Below are positions 53,822 to 63,866 of a DNA stretch of 64,000 nucleotides, in pieces. The position numbers and the translations under genes were made by a program. The stretch covers positions 1 through 64,000 of the forward strand of contig NZ_AZRW02000010.1 in assembly GCF_000512695.2 (NCBI RefSeq). Direction: 5' to 3'. This DNA comes from Pseudomonas sp. QTF5 (GTDB lineage Bacteria; Pseudomonadota; Gammaproteobacteria; Pseudomonadales; Pseudomonadaceae). The notes below the pieces were generated by a model, which searched no databases, was not told the origin of the DNA, and saw nothing but the letters and a program-made list of their open reading frames with translations. Position 1 is the first letter of the stretch. Each line of letters begins with the position of its first letter.

Positions 53822-53918
53822 TCTTCGCGAGCAAGCCCGCTCCCACATTGGATATTCGTCGTACACAAACACTGTGTCCGCTGGAGATCAAATGTGGGAG
53901 CGGGCTTGCTCGCGAAGT
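53822..53918. repeat. REP pair, tail-to-tail
   Basis: TTCGCGAGCAAGCCCGCTCC and its complement flank a 50-base centre. It separates the VWA gene from the convergent pxpC stop (53921), which it nearly touches. Confidence 0.93.
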
Positions 53919-53920
53919 TT

Positions 53921-54847
53921 TTAGCTATTCAGGAATCGCCGCAAATACTCGACGTGCTCCCGATGCGCCACGTCCTGCACCACCGGCTTCAACCGCACCT
54001 TCACCCCCGGCAAACATTGCGCCAATCGCGCCAATGCCAACGGCGTCAACGCCCCCAAACGCGGATAACCACCAATGGTCTGCCGATCATTGAGCAGCAC
54101 AATCGGCTGCCCATCCGGTGGCACCTGAACCGCGCCCAGCGGGATGCCTTCGGAAATCATCGGCTTGCCCTGATACTGCAACGCCGTTCCCAATAGACGA
54201 ATACCCATGCGATCAGCCCGGCTGTCGAGGGTCCAGACGCTGTTGAACGCGTCGTACAGGCTTTGCCCGCTGAACTCGCCAATCTGCGCACCGAGCACCA
54301 GTTCCAGCGGTGCATCGAGTTTGAAGTTCGGGACGTGCTCACGAGGCAGTTCCCGTACCAGCAGCGGCGCTTCACCGGAGTAACTCAACGAAGCACCTTT
54401 GGCCAGAGCCCGGCCCATTCCGTCGAGGCCACCGAGTTCCTCACGCACCACCGTCGCAGTGCTGCCCAACACCTTGGGCGCAGCAAACCCGCCCGGCGCG
54501 GCAAGGTATGCACGAGCGCCGAGCAGCGGTTGAGTGAATTGCAATCGTTGACCTTTGCTCAGTTTGAAACTGCGCCACGACGCCAACGTCTGGCCATCGA
54601 TCTGCGCTCCGAGGTCGGCACCGGCCAATGCCAACAAGCAATCGTCCTCGGCCACCACGCTGAACCCGCCGAGGGTGATTTCGATCACCGGCGCATCCAG
54701 GCAATTACCCAGCAGCCAATTGGCCCACGACATCGACCGCCAATCCAGCGCGCCGCCCTGGGTCACGCCCAGATGCCGCACGCCAAACCGCCCGGCGTCC
54801 TGCAACAGGCACAGCGGTGTACTTGCTTCAATCGTCAGTCGGCTCAT
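53921..54847 (-). CDS. pxpC: 5-oxoprolinase subunit PxpC
   Basis: A 308-residue subunit of the widespread bacterial 5-oxoprolinase (PxpABC), which hydrolyses the damaged glutamine product 5-oxoproline to glutamate with ATP. It belongs to the biotin-dependent carboxyltransferase-like (AHS2/KipA) family, with PLCLLQDAGRFGVRHLGVTQGGALD at the start and LNDRQTIGGYPRLG near the C-terminus. The stop of pxpB overlaps its start (ATGA). Confidence 0.93.
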   Translation of the reverse strand: MSRLTIEASTPLCLLQDAGRFGVRHLGVTQGGALDWRSMSWANWLLGNCLDAPVIEITLGGFSVVAEDDCLLALAGADLGAQIDGQTLASWRSFKLSKGQRLQFTQPLLGARAYLAAPGGFAAPKVLGSTATVVREELGGLDGMGRALAKGASLSYSGEAPLLVRELPREHVPNFKLDAPLELVLGAQIGEFSGQSLYDAFNSVWTLDSRADRMGIRLLGTALQYQGKPMISEGIPLGAVQVPPDGQPIVLLNDRQTIGGYPRLGALTPLALARLAQCLPGVKVRLKPVVQDVAHREHVEYLRRFLNS

Positions 54848-55548
54848 GCCTGGGCCTCCAACGGCGTGTCATCACCGCCCAGATTGATGAACTCGGCATG
54901 GCTGATCGCTTCGAAACGCACGGTGTCGCCCGGTTGCATCAGGCTGTAGCCGTCGCGCTCGCGGTCGAACAATTTGGCCGGAGTGCGGCCGATCAGGTTC
55001 CAGCCGCCGGGGGAAACCACCGGATAAGCCGCGGTCTGGCGTTCGGCGATGCCGACACTGCCGGCGGCGACTTTTTTGCGCGGAGTACTCAGACGCGGTG
55101 CAGCCAATACTTCCTCCACCAATCCCATGAAAGCGAACCCCGGTGCGAAGCCCAATGCGAACACCTGATACTCGTGCTCGCTGTGGCGGCGGATCACTTC
55201 TTCCACCGCTAATCCACTGCGCTGAGACAACAACGTCAGTTCCGGGCCGACACTCAGGTCATACCAGACCGGCAATACATGACATTTACCGCTAGTGCGA
55301 GCGTTGGGCGACAGATCGATCAAGGCTTCAGCGATCAACTCCCGCGCTTGGCCCGGATTCAGCGCCGTCAGATCGTAATGCACCATCAGCGTCGTATAGG
55401 ACGGCACCAGGTCGATCAGATGTTTACCAAACGCTTCCCGCAGACGCTCGCTGGCCGCGAGTATCCACGGCATGTTGACCTCGCTGATCTCATCGAACAA
55501 ACGCAGCATCAAACAATCCAGCGCTACCACTTCTACCCGAGGTTTCAT
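54844..55548 (-). CDS. pxpB: 5-oxoprolinase subunit PxpB
   Basis: A 234-residue AHS1/KipI-family protein. Markers are [40 protein letters not shown] and [11 protein letters not shown]. It is the middle gene of the pxpABC operon, overlapping both neighbours by the ATGA rule. With PxpC it forms the ATP-using part of the enzyme. Confidence 0.93.
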   Translation of the reverse strand: MKPRVEVVALDCLMLRLFDEISEVNMPWILAASERLREAFGKHLIDLVPSYTTLMVHYDLTALNPGQARELIAEALIDLSPNARTSGKCHVLPVWYDLSVGPELTLLSQRSGLAVEEVIRRHSEHEYQVFALGFAPGFAFMGLVEEVLAAPRLSTPRKKVAAGSVGIAERQTAAYPVVSPGGWNLIGRTPAKLFDRERDGYSLMQPGDTVRFEAISHAEFINLGGDDTPLEAQA

Positions 55549-56297
55549 GTCGCGCTCTGCTGATCAAGTGCTTCACGAATACGTCGCACGGCGGCCACCG
55601 AACTGGCGTTGTCGCCGTGGACGCACAGGGTGTTGGCCTGCAAATGCAAGGCACTGCCGTCGCTGGCCGTAAGGTTGTCACCACGAGCAATAATCAGCGC
55701 CTGCTCGATGATTTTCTCGGGGTCGTGATGCACCGCGCCCGGCAATTGCCGCGAAACCAGCCTACCTGCGCTGTCGTAAGCACGATCGGCGAAGGCTTCG
55801 AACCACAACGTCACGCCATATTCATCGCCGAGTCGCTGCGCGGCATCGTTGTCGCGAGTAGCCATCAACATCAGCGGCAAGCGCCGATCATAGGCTGCCA
55901 CAGCCTGAATCACCGCGCGCAATTGCGCCGGGTTGACCATCATGTCGTTGTACATCGCGCCGTGGGGTTTGACGTAACTCACCTGCCCGCCCTGCGCCCG
56001 ACAGATGCCGTCGAGGGCGCCGATCTGGTAATGCAACAGGTCCTGCAGTTCCTGGGCGGTGTAAGCCATGGATCGGCGACCGAACCCCACCAGATCCTGA
56101 TAGGCCGGGTGTGCGCCAATCTGCACGCCGTGGCTCAGGGCCAGGCTGACGGTCTTGCGCATGATGCTTGGATCGCCGGCGTGGAAGCCGCAGGCGATGT
56201 TGGCGCAATCAATGAAGGGCATGACCTCGGCGTCCAGACCCATGGTCCAGTGGCCGAAACTCTCGCCGATGTCGCAGTTCAGTAGCAGGCGGTTCAC
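55545..56297 (-). CDS. pxpA: 5-oxoprolinase subunit PxpA (LamB/YcsF family)
   Basis: A 250-residue TIM-barrel-like protein of the LamB/YcsF family. The opening [13 protein letters not shown], then [13 protein letters not shown] and the later [19 protein letters not shown] are the family signature. It heads the operon, 280 bases from the divergent siderophore operon. Confidence 0.93.
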   Translation of the reverse strand: MNRLLLNCDIGESFGHWTMGLDAEVMPFIDCANIACGFHAGDPSIMRKTVSLALSHGVQIGAHPAYQDLVGFGRRSMAYTAQELQDLLHYQIGALDGICRAQGGQVSYVKPHGAMYNDMMVNPAQLRAVIQAVAAYDRRLPLMLMATRDNDAAQRLGDEYGVTLWFEAFADRAYDSAGRLVSRQLPGAVHHDPEKIIEQALIIARGDNLTASDGSALHLQANTLCVHGDNASSVAAVRRIREALDQQSAT

Positions 56298-56488
56298 GGT
56301 GAACGCTCCTGGCTTTTTAAGCTTAAGGGCATATGTCCCTTAGATTATCAGTTCCGGGCATTCGGTTATTGAACGTCGAGTTGCTTTGCAGGGTGCGCAA
56401 CCGGCCGATGCGCAGAAAGTGGGCAGGCACTCCATCGTCTGGAGCAAACCACATGCCAGAATCTGTAGGATATTTCTCAAACTCTAAA

Positions 56489-56511
56489 TATGAACCACTA
56501 TCATTTGCATT
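56489..56511 (+). promoter_or_regulatory. Fur-box-like site before the siderophore operon
   Basis: On the minus strand AATGATAGTGGTTCAT resembles the Fur consensus half GATAATGATAATCATTATC (the AATGATA core matches), lying about 70 bases before the NIS synthetase start in an AT-rich stretch. The match is partial, but location and gene content support iron control. Confidence 0.5.
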
Positions 56512-56577
56512 ATTTTTTCAAGCCGGTATTCTCAGCGCGCTTTCAGCTAATCAATTGTCCAGAAGGAGTCGGACCTG

Positions 56578-58500
56578 ATGCGCGGCTACACGCAAAAACA
56601 GCAACAATTGCTCGCTCACTGGAGCGAAGCGCTTGGCACTCAGGCTTTCCAGTCCCACCGCATCACGCTCGATCATTTGAGCAACGCGCTGGAGCCCGCC
56701 GCCCAACGCTGTTTCCAACGCCTGATCCAGGCGCTGTTTCGTGAAGACCTGATCAACCCCGACACCTGCGAATACGACGACACCAGCCGTTGCTGGCTGC
56801 CGCTTGGCGATGGCGCGCATCTTTGCTTCGAGCACTTGTCCGGGGGAAGAATGAACAGCTGGGACGTACGCGGCAGCATCGTCCTGCACACCCCCGACAG
56901 ACTGCCCCAAAAAATCCAGTTACCCAGCGAACTGCTCGCTCACCTCAGCACTCGGCTCAACCCGCCAGCCTCCACGCAGGTACTGGAACGTCTGGCCCGG
57001 GAGCTGGATGACAGCTTCAGCAACGACACCCTGTGCCTGGCGTTTCACCATGGATGGACCGAGCGCCTGAGAGAGCAGATCGACACCGAGTACGACGACA
57101 ATCTGCTCGCTTGGCTCAAAGCCGGCCCCAATCACCAGAACCCGACGTCATTGCTCGAACAATGGGGCACGCTTGGCCATCCGTGGCACCCGAACTACAA
57201 GACCAAACTGGGCTTGAGCGCCGCTCAGGTCATCGCGTTCTCGCCAGAATTCGAAGCGAGTTTTCCGATTGTGCTGTGCGCCCTGCACCGCCAGTACGCC
57301 CACGTCGAAGCGCTGGCTGGCACCACCGATTACTGGGACTGGTGGCAAGGTCACTTCCCTCAGGCTGCCGAGCAATTGCAACGCCATTTGCAGCAGCTGG
57401 GCCTGGATGCAAAGGACTACCTCCCGCTCCCGTCGCACCCATGGCAAGCCCATGAAGAGCTGCCCCATTCGTTCGCCAACGAGATCGCCGACAACCTGCT
57501 GATCGTCACTGACATCGTGGCTTTTACCGGCCACCCGACCATGTCCTTCCGCACGGTCCTGCCGGAGGCCAGTCGCATGGCGCCGATGGTCAAACTGCCG
57601 GTGGCTTTGCGACTGACCAGCGTGCAGCGCACTGTGTCGCCGCGCTCCGCCCGGATGGGACCGCGCATCAGCCAACTGATACTGAATATTCTCGATCAGG
57701 AGCCGCAGATTCAGCGTCTGCTGAACATCGTTCCAGAGCGCATCGGCGTGCACTACGCACCACTGCCGGCCGATGACGAGCGCTCCCGGCATGCTGCCGT
57801 GCTGTATCGCGACAACCCGCTGACCCTACTGCAAGAAGGCGAGTTGGCGGTGCCGGTCGGCAGTCTGTTCGCCGTCAACGAATTCGAACAACCGTTGCTG
57901 CGTGATTGGGTAAGACTGGCTCAGGGCAGTGACGACAGCGAGTCCATGCTGGCGTTCTTCGATGATTACCTGTCGATTGCCGTACCGAGTCTGTTGGGCA
58001 TTTACCTGATGTATGGCGTGGCGTTCGAAGCGCATCAGCAAAACAGTTTCATGGTGATGGGCGCTGATGGGCAGTTGAATCGGCTGCTATTGCGTGATTT
58101 CGGTGACGTTCGTATCGATCGCAAAACCCTGCACGCCAAGGGCCTGGATATCCGGTTGCACGATCCGAAAATGACCCTGTATGACGACTCCGGCTTTGTC
58201 CGTGACAAACTCCTGCACACCACCTTCATGTGCCACCTCGGTGAGCTGACGTTGCTCTGTGCCCGCCACTGGAATGTGCCGGAAACTATCCTTTGGGAGA
58301 AATTGGCATCGCACGTTGCACAGTGCTTCGAGACCTTGCGCGAGCGCGTTGAACCGGCACGTTGGGAAAGCGAGCGCCAGGCCTTGCTGGAACAGGACTG
58401 GCCCGCCAAATCGTTCATGCGCATGCGCTTGCTCGACAGCCACGCCGACATCGTCGGACGCCTGAGTAACCCGCTGCGACCAAACGCCCATGCTCGCTGA
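56578..58500 (+). CDS. IucA/IucC family NRPS-independent siderophore synthetase
   Basis: A 640-residue NIS synthetase, which links a carboxylate (such as citrate) to amines or alcohols through an acyl-adenylate. Visible motifs are the ATP segments HPWHPNYKTKLGLSAAQV (about 200), PLPSHPWQAHEELP (about 280), STR-like TMSFRTVLPEASRMAPMVKLPVALRLTSVQR (about 322) and the FhuF-like C-terminus. Length is normal for the family. AGGAG precedes the start. It is the first gene of a three-gene unit with an exporter and a TonB receptor. Only one synthetase is present and no amine-making gene is adjacent, so the siderophore, if simple, could be rhizoferrin-like. That is inference. Confidence 0.9.
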   Translation: MRGYTQKQQQLLAHWSEALGTQAFQSHRITLDHLSNALEPAAQRCFQRLIQALFREDLINPDTCEYDDTSRCWLPLGDGAHLCFEHLSGGRMNSWDVRGSIVLHTPDRLPQKIQLPSELLAHLSTRLNPPASTQVLERLARELDDSFSNDTLCLAFHHGWTERLREQIDTEYDDNLLAWLKAGPNHQNPTSLLEQWGTLGHPWHPNYKTKLGLSAAQVIAFSPEFEASFPIVLCALHRQYAHVEALAGTTDYWDWWQGHFPQAAEQLQRHLQQLGLDAKDYLPLPSHPWQAHEELPHSFANEIADNLLIVTDIVAFTGHPTMSFRTVLPEASRMAPMVKLPVALRLTSVQRTVSPRSARMGPRISQLILNILDQEPQIQRLLNIVPERIGVHYAPLPADDERSRHAAVLYRDNPLTLLQEGELAVPVGSLFAVNEFEQPLLRDWVRLAQGSDDSESMLAFFDDYLSIAVPSLLGIYLMYGVAFEAHQQNSFMVMGADGQLNRLLLRDFGDVRIDRKTLHAKGLDIRLHDPKMTLYDDSGFVRDKLLHTTFMCHLGELTLLCARHWNVPETILWEKLASHVAQCFETLRERVEPARWESERQALLEQDWPAKSFMRMRLLDSHADIVGRLSNPLRPNAHAR

Positions 58501-59701
58501 CGGTCGCGCCTTGCGACTGCTGATCGTTATCCAGTTTGTCTCCATGGGCGCCATGGAAATGAGCGGCCCGTTCTGGCCCTTGCAGATCCAGCATCTGCTC
58601 GGTCCGGAGGGCGCTGGCTACACCGTGCTGTTATCGGCGCTGGTCTATGCCGGTCCGATGCTGGCGGCCATGCTCCTGACTCCCATGTGGGGCCGGTTGG
58701 GGGATCGCACCGGACACAAACCGATGATTGTTCGGGCGTTGCTGGCACTCGCGCTGTGCCAAGGGTTGGCGGCCATCACCCTCGACCCGTGGCTGCTTGT
58801 GGGTATTCGCGTGATGCAAGGCGCATTGGCCGGTTTCCTCGCTGCCGCGCAAGCCTATGCCCTGGCCTGCTGCGACAGTTCCAGACGGGGTCATACCCTG
58901 GCCCGCCTGCAATCGGCAACCGCCGTCGGCTCATTGATCGGCCCGGTGCTGGGTGGCTGGCTGATGGATGTCTCGGGGTTTGCCCTGCTCTGTTATGGCG
59001 CAACGGCGATTTGCCTGCTGTGCGCACTGGGGAGTTTTTTCCTGCCGGCCGACAAGGCACGGACCTCGAAGAAAAAACCTGTTGAACCGGTGGCGCTGCC
59101 CAAAGGCTGGCTCGGTGGGATCCTGTTGGTGATTGTGTTGATTCAGGCCGCGAAGATGATGCCGCAGTCGTTCTACGCGCTGTACGTCGCGAACATTCTG
59201 CACGCCCCAAGCTGGCTGATCGGCGCCACCTACGCGGCGAGCGCCGCGACCCTGGCCATCTCCGCACCGCTGTGGGGACGCCTGTTCGACCGCTGGCAGC
59301 CGGCCCACAGCTTGCGCGTCATCGAAGGCGTGGCCTGGCTGTGTGCGCTGACGCTGGCGGCCACGGCATTGGCCAACGAATGGCTGGGGTTTCTCGTCAG
59401 TCGACTCGTCTGGGGCATCTGGCAAGGCGCCCTGCTGCCCGTCGCCTATGCACTGATCGCCAACACCATTTCCGTAAACCAGCAAGGCTTCGCGCTCGGC
59501 CTCGGCAACAGCGCGGCAAAGGCTGGTGCTCTGCTCGGTGTCGTCCTTGGCGGGATCGGCATGGGCCTGGTCGGCCTGGCTCACAGTTTCTGGCTGGTGG
59601 CGCTGACCTACGCCATAGCCGCCATCGGGATTCGCTGGGTGCGCTCGTTCAACTCCACGCCTGAGCGCTCGACCTTATCAACCCACACTTATCACAACTA
59701 A
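58490..59701 (+). CDS. MFS transporter, probable siderophore exporter
   Basis: A 403-residue major facilitator protein with twelve helices. The A-like loop is MWGRLGDRTGHKPM (about 65-78), and the second-half equivalent is LWGRLFDRWQPAH (about 260). It overlaps the synthetase gene by 11 bases and is followed after 14 bases by the receptor gene. Position and family match exporters of NIS siderophores. Substrate not proved. Confidence 0.88.
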   Translation: MLADGRALRLLIVIQFVSMGAMEMSGPFWPLQIQHLLGPEGAGYTVLLSALVYAGPMLAAMLLTPMWGRLGDRTGHKPMIVRALLALALCQGLAAITLDPWLLVGIRVMQGALAGFLAAAQAYALACCDSSRRGHTLARLQSATAVGSLIGPVLGGWLMDVSGFALLCYGATAICLLCALGSFFLPADKARTSKKKPVEPVALPKGWLGGILLVIVLIQAAKMMPQSFYALYVANILHAPSWLIGATYAASAATLAISAPLWGRLFDRWQPAHSLRVIEGVAWLCALTLAATALANEWLGFLVSRLVWGIWQGALLPVAYALIANTISVNQQGFALGLGNSAAKAGALLGVVLGGIGMGLVGLAHSFWLVALTYAIAAIGIRWVRSFNSTPERSTLSTHTYHN

Positions 59702-59715
59702 AAAAAGACCACGTC

Positions 59716-61827
59716 ATGACTCGAACCAAACTCTCCCTGCTGATCCCGCTGCTCGGTACCTTCAGCGCCCAGACCTGGGCCGAGGATACCGAGCAGCAGC
59801 CCGGCACCTTGAACATGCAAGCCACCGTCGTCTCCGCGACTCGTAGCGAAGCGAGCATTGCTTCAATTCCGGGCTCGGTCCAGGTGATCGACGAACAGCA
59901 GGTCCGTGAGCAGAGCGGCGCGGGTCGCCGGGTCTCCGACATCCTCGGGCAATTGGTCCCCGGCCTTGCGCCATCCAGCGGCGGGATGAGCAACTTCGGT
60001 CAGACCCTGCGCGGGCGTAACATGCTGGTGTTGATCGATGGCGTATCGCAGAACGCCACGCGCGACAACTTCCGCCAGCTCAACAGCATCGCCCCGGCCA
60101 GCATCGAACGCATCGAAGTGATCTCCGGCGCCAGCAGCATCTACGGTGCCGGTGCTTCAGGCGGCATCATCAACATCATCACCAAGCGCAATCAGGGCCA
60201 GGACATTGCCTACAGCAGCAAACTGGGCCTGACCAGCGGCAATAACCTCAACCGCAAAGGCTTCGCCTACGAAGCCTTCCAGAGTGCGACGGGGCGCAAG
60301 GATGCCCTTGACTGGTACGTCTCCGCCGACCTGACCCAGCGTAACGATCAGTTCGATGGCAACGGCAACCGCATCCCTCAAGACACCTCCCAGGGCAGCA
60401 ACATGGATACCGAAACCTATGACCTGCAAGGTCGTTTCGGTTACGAACTGGATGCTGACAAAAAACTTAGCCTGTCGCTGCAGGACTACAAGGACCAGCA
60501 GGACACTGGCTACACAAAAGACCCGACAAACCGGCAGGAAGCCGTGGCGGTCAAAGGGCTGAAACTCGACGACCAGCCCTATACCCATAACCAGGCGGTC
60601 AACCTCAACTACACCGACAAGGATTTCTACGGTCAGGGCCTGCAACTGGAAAGCTACTGGCGCCGCGCCGATGCACTGTTCTTTCCGGACCTGTCGCGAG
60701 GCAGGGCCGGGATCTCCGACAACAACAGTGTGCAAGATGTCTACGGCCTGCGCGCGGCCATCGACACGCCACTGCCGGCGATCGGGAGTGCCACGGGTAA
60801 TCTGGTCTGGGGCGCCGACTATAATAATGAGCGCTCCCGCCAACGAGGTGATCAATACACGCTCAATGGCCTGACCTACACCAAGACCGGCACCACCTAC
60901 GAGCTGGGCCCGGACATCGAAACCACCACCAAATCGCTGTTCGGGCAGATGTCCTGGGACATCGGTGACTGGACCTTGCGTGGCGGTGTGCGCCGTGAAT
61001 GGATCGAAAGCGAGGTCTCCGACAGCATCGCTTATGGTCAGATCGTCCAGACCGGCGTACGCGCAACGCTGCCCGGTGACACCCTCAAGTACGATGCCAC
61101 CCTGTACAACCTGGGGGCGGTCTACCACCTGAGTGAAAACCAGGACGTTTTCGCCAATTACAGCCAGGGGTTTTCGCTGCCGGATATCCAGCGCTTCATG
61201 CGCGATGTCAGCAGCACCTTCGACATTCAGAGTCTCAACGCCCAGGCCATCAAGGTCGACAGTTACGAGCTGGGCTGGCGCGGCAACTGGGACCAGTGGC
61301 AGGCTGATGTCACCGTGTACGAAAACACCTCGGACGTGACCCAGTTCTACGATGCCAATGATCGCGTATTGCGCCTGATCAACCAGAAAGAGCGAGTTCG
61401 CGGCATCGAAAACAGCCTGACCTATCGCGCGACCGATCACTGGTCGGTGGGTGGCACTTATGCCTGGGCCAAAGGCGAGACCGAGCAGAACGGCAAATGG
61501 ATCGATCTGCCGGCTACGCGCATCTCACCGGCCAAGACCACACTGTTCGTCGGCTACACCGAAGACGACTACAGCCTGCGCCTGCAAGGCATGCATTTGT
61601 CCAGTTACGACGCCGCCGCCAAGGACAACAACGGACGCGAGATCGAAGGCTATACGCTGGTGGACCTGCTCGGCTCCGTGCAACTGCCGGTCGGTCGTCT
61701 TGAAGGCGGGGTGTATAACCTGACTGATCGCACGTACCAGAACCTGTTCACCCAGGCCAACGCCAGAGCGCCATACGCCAATGCCGAAGGCCGCACGCTG
61801 AGCATGAGCTATTCGGTGGATTGGTAA
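59716..61827 (+). CDS. TonB-dependent siderophore receptor
   Basis: A 703-residue outer-membrane receptor: signal peptide (MTRTKLSLLIPLLGTFSAQTWA), plug domain at about 45-160 (SIASIPGSVQVIDEQQV, then RGRNMLVLIDGV and IYGAGASGGIINIITK) and a 22-strand barrel ending MSYSVDW, with an aromatic last residue. The TonB box may be TVVSAT near residue 37. As the third gene of the operon it should take up the ferric complex of the siderophore made and exported by its neighbours. There is no N-terminal signalling extension for an ECF pair. Confidence 0.93.
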   Translation: MTRTKLSLLIPLLGTFSAQTWAEDTEQQPGTLNMQATVVSATRSEASIASIPGSVQVIDEQQVREQSGAGRRVSDILGQLVPGLAPSSGGMSNFGQTLRGRNMLVLIDGVSQNATRDNFRQLNSIAPASIERIEVISGASSIYGAGASGGIINIITKRNQGQDIAYSSKLGLTSGNNLNRKGFAYEAFQSATGRKDALDWYVSADLTQRNDQFDGNGNRIPQDTSQGSNMDTETYDLQGRFGYELDADKKLSLSLQDYKDQQDTGYTKDPTNRQEAVAVKGLKLDDQPYTHNQAVNLNYTDKDFYGQGLQLESYWRRADALFFPDLSRGRAGISDNNSVQDVYGLRAAIDTPLPAIGSATGNLVWGADYNNERSRQRGDQYTLNGLTYTKTGTTYELGPDIETTTKSLFGQMSWDIGDWTLRGGVRREWIESEVSDSIAYGQIVQTGVRATLPGDTLKYDATLYNLGAVYHLSENQDVFANYSQGFSLPDIQRFMRDVSSTFDIQSLNAQAIKVDSYELGWRGNWDQWQADVTVYENTSDVTQFYDANDRVLRLINQKERVRGIENSLTYRATDHWSVGGTYAWAKGETEQNGKWIDLPATRISPAKTTLFVGYTEDDYSLRLQGMHLSSYDAAAKDNNGREIEGYTLVDLLGSVQLPVGRLEGGVYNLTDRTYQNLFTQANARAPYANAEGRTLSMSYSVDW

Positions 61828-61829
61828 AA

Positions 61830-61906
61830 ACCGGAGCCGGCTTGCCAGCGATGCGATCTGCCAGGCATACCGTGTCGTGGCAATCGCCGGCAAGCTGGCT
61901 CTACAG
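61830..61906. repeat. inverted repeat of the GGAGCCGGCTTGCC type
   Basis: GGAGCCGGCTTGCCAGCGAT and its approximate complement (ATCGCCGGCAAGCTGGCTC) flank a short centre right after the receptor stop codon. It is a third dispersed-repeat class, and also touches the 3' end of the DUF2937 gene. Confidence 0.8.
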
Positions 61907-61908
61907 GG

Positions 61909-62451
61909 TTACAAACCGCGCAAATCCCGCTCTTCGATCGGCCGGCTCTGGCGCAAACGCTTGCCGCCCAGCACCACCCAGTCGATCAGACGGAACAGGC
62001 ATTCAATGCCGAACGACAGCAGCAACGCGCCGCTCATGCCCCAAATCATCGCTTCCGGCGTCAGCAGGATCTGGTAGCTGTAGCCATTCCAGGTTTCCTT
62101 GCGAATATCCGGGTCGGCGGCCAGGGCCACTTGCAGGAAACGGATGTACCACGGGCCTTGCATGGCCTGGAATTGCTTGTCGAGGGCCAGTTGACGGGTG
62201 AGCAAGGTGCTCAGGCTGTCGGCATCGCTGCGAAAGATCGGGTCTTCGCTGGCACGGTAATGGGCCACGAGCGCCTGCATATCACCCTTGAAAAACTGAT
62301 TGGCCGTGCCCTGAAAACCGCTCAAACCGGTCTGCGCCTCGATCAGATGCGCCTCGACCCGCTTGGCATAATCACTGATGAACCCAGGCACCTGGACACC
62401 GATCAACAGGCCCGCCGCGAACAACACCAGCCGAAGATAACTGAGCAACAT
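61909..62451 (-). CDS. DUF2937 family membrane protein
   Basis: A 180-residue protein with an N-terminal helix (about 5-25, LRLVLFAAGLLIGVQVPGFI), a central helical domain (about 28-120) and a C-terminal membrane helix (MIWGMSGALLLSFGIECLF). This is the DUF2937 layout; function unknown. The start at 62451 is preferred to 62496, which lies inside the preceding amidotransferase gene. It follows that gene by 13 bases. Confidence 0.85.
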   Translation of the reverse strand: MLLSYLRLVLFAAGLLIGVQVPGFISDYAKRVEAHLIEAQTGLSGFQGTANQFFKGDMQALVAHYRASEDPIFRSDADSLSTLLTRQLALDKQFQAMQGPWYIRFLQVALAADPDIRKETWNGYSYQILLTPEAMIWGMSGALLLSFGIECLFRLIDWVVLGGKRLRQSRPIEERDLRGL

Positions 62452-62464
62452 GGGGGAGAGATCC

Positions 62465-63241
62465 TTATTCGGTCTTGCCCTGGCTGACGCATTCACCGCG
62501 TCGCCAAAGGCTCCATTGGCCCGGTTCGTAGCGGGTCCAGGTTTCGTTTTCGGTCAAGGGTTCGGTGGCAATCACTGTGACCACGTCATTGGGCGTGGTT
62601 TCGGCCTGGAAGTCGACGATCACATCGACGTCCTTCAAACGCGCCGGGCCGAACGGTGCTCGGCGGGTGATCTGCGCCAGTTTGCTCGAGCAGTAGCAGA
62701 ACAACCAGTCGCCGTCGCTGAGCAAGCAGTTGAACACGCCTTTGCTGCGGTACTCCGCGCAGGCGGCCACCAGATCCGGTAACAGCGCTTCGATGTCTAC
62801 TGGCTCGGGGAACGCCGCACGTACCCGATTGAGCAAATCGCAAAATGCCGCTTCACTGTCGGTATCGCCAACGGGGCGGTAAAAACTGGCGATCGGATTG
62901 AAGTCGGCCAACTGGCCGTTGTGGGCGAAACACCAGTTGCGCCCCCACAACTCGCGCACGAACGGGTGGGTGTTGGACAGGCAGACCTTGCCGACATTGG
63001 CCTGGCGGATGTGGCCAATCACCACTTCGCTTTTGATTGGATAGCGCTGCACCAGGTTCGCCACTTCCGACTCGCTGCTCGCCGCCGGATCCTGGAACAG
63101 CCGCAGACCACGGCCTTCATAAAAAGCGATGCCCCAACCGTCACGGTGCGGCCCGGTGCGGCCGCCGCGCTGCATCAGCCCGGTGAAGCTGAACACGATA
63201 TCGGTCGGGACATTGGCGCTCATGCCCAATAACTCACACAT
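62465..63241 (-). CDS. class II glutamine amidotransferase, YafJ-like
   Basis: A 258-residue Ntn-type protein with the catalytic Cys at position 2 ([12 protein letters not shown]), as in the class II GATase domain of PurF and GlmS. Further motifs are [14 protein letters not shown] (about 32-45) and [11 protein letters not shown] (about 105). It has no synthetase domain, as in E. coli YafJ, whose substrate is unclear. Together with the DUF2937 gene and the membrane protein upstream it forms a probable three-gene unit. Confidence 0.9.
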   Translation of the reverse strand: MCELLGMSANVPTDIVFSFTGLMQRGGRTGPHRDGWGIAFYEGRGLRLFQDPAASSESEVANLVQRYPIKSEVVIGHIRQANVGKVCLSNTHPFVRELWGRNWCFAHNGQLADFNPIASFYRPVGDTDSEAAFCDLLNRVRAAFPEPVDIEALLPDLVAACAEYRSKGVFNCLLSDGDWLFCYCSSKLAQITRRAPFGPARLKDVDVIVDFQAETTPNDVVTVIATEPLTENETWTRYEPGQWSLWRRGECVSQGKTE

Positions 63242-63273
63242 GCTCGGACTCTCGATTCAGTACAGGGGCACGG

Positions 63274-63771
63274 TTACAGACGCGGTTCGACCCGCAAACG
63301 CTGAGGGTTACTCGGCACCGGTGGCCGGCCGTAACGATCATCGCCGGCCCCGCCGAAAGGCTGATCGTCGTCAGGCCCGTCGGCCCGCGCGGCAGCCTTG
63401 GCGGCCGCCGCCTGTTCCTTGCGAGCGTTGGAAGCGCGCTCGATGGGGAAGCGAATGGCCACGAAAACCAGGTAAATGCCGAAGGCAATCATGCCGTACA
63501 TGAACAGATCGGAAACCGCGCGCCAGGCGTTGTTGCCGACCTTGAACAGCAAGTCGAGGGCAGTAATGGCGATGGACGGGGCGATCTTTTCTTTCACCGG
63601 GTCGATGATGGTCGGGCTGAACAGCAACACCGCCACCAGCAGCCGCAGCGGCTCACGCAGCCAACGCCACATCCAGCGGGTGATGCGCATCCACACCAAC
63701 AGGCAGCCTAAAGCGGCAAAGGCGTAGAGGCCCCAAGCGATCAGATAGTCGTTCTCGGTCATGGTGTCCAT
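63274..63771 (-). CDS. hypothetical inner-membrane protein
   Basis: A 165-residue protein with two or three membrane helices (about 9-27, 40-55 and 88-108, MYGMIAFGIYLVFVAI) and a disordered polar C-terminus rich in Ala, Gly, Asp and Pro. Not recognised. It is 32 bases upstream of the YafJ gene on the same strand. Two in-frame ATGs lie at 63771 and 63762; neither has a clear ribosome site in the 14 bases left between it and a group II intron. Splicing would rejoin it to its original leader. Confidence 0.7.
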   Translation of the reverse strand: MDTMTENDYLIAWGLYAFAALGCLLVWMRITRWMWRWLREPLRLLVAVLLFSPTIIDPVKEKIAPSIAITALDLLFKVGNNAWRAVSDLFMYGMIAFGIYLVFVAIRFPIERASNARKEQAAAAKAAARADGPDDDQPFGGAGDDRYGRPPVPSNPQRLRVEPRL

Positions 63772-63826
63772 GGCAAGGCAGGCAAGTCGGGTAGAGACAA
63801 ACCATTTCTGGTCTGCCTCCCCCTAA

Positions 63827-63860
63827 GAACCGTACGTGCGCCTTTCAACGCATACGGCTC
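63827..63860 (-). ncRNA. group II intron domain V
   Basis: The 34-nt catalytic hairpin: it opens GAGCCGTATGCG, has the GAAA tetraloop and closes with GCACGTACGGTTC, the canonical domain V of bacterial group II introns. Confidence 0.95.
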
Positions 63861-63866
63861 AAGTCT

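Noticed and set aside
60157..61440. 427-codon minus-strand frame opposite the TonB receptor
   Set aside because: The plus strand encodes a complete receptor with plug and barrel; the antisense frame has no recognisable domain.
5960..61906. Many repeats with regular arms, considered as CRISPR
   Set aside because: They are isolated inverted REP pairs, not direct repeats with uniform spacers, and no cas genes occur.
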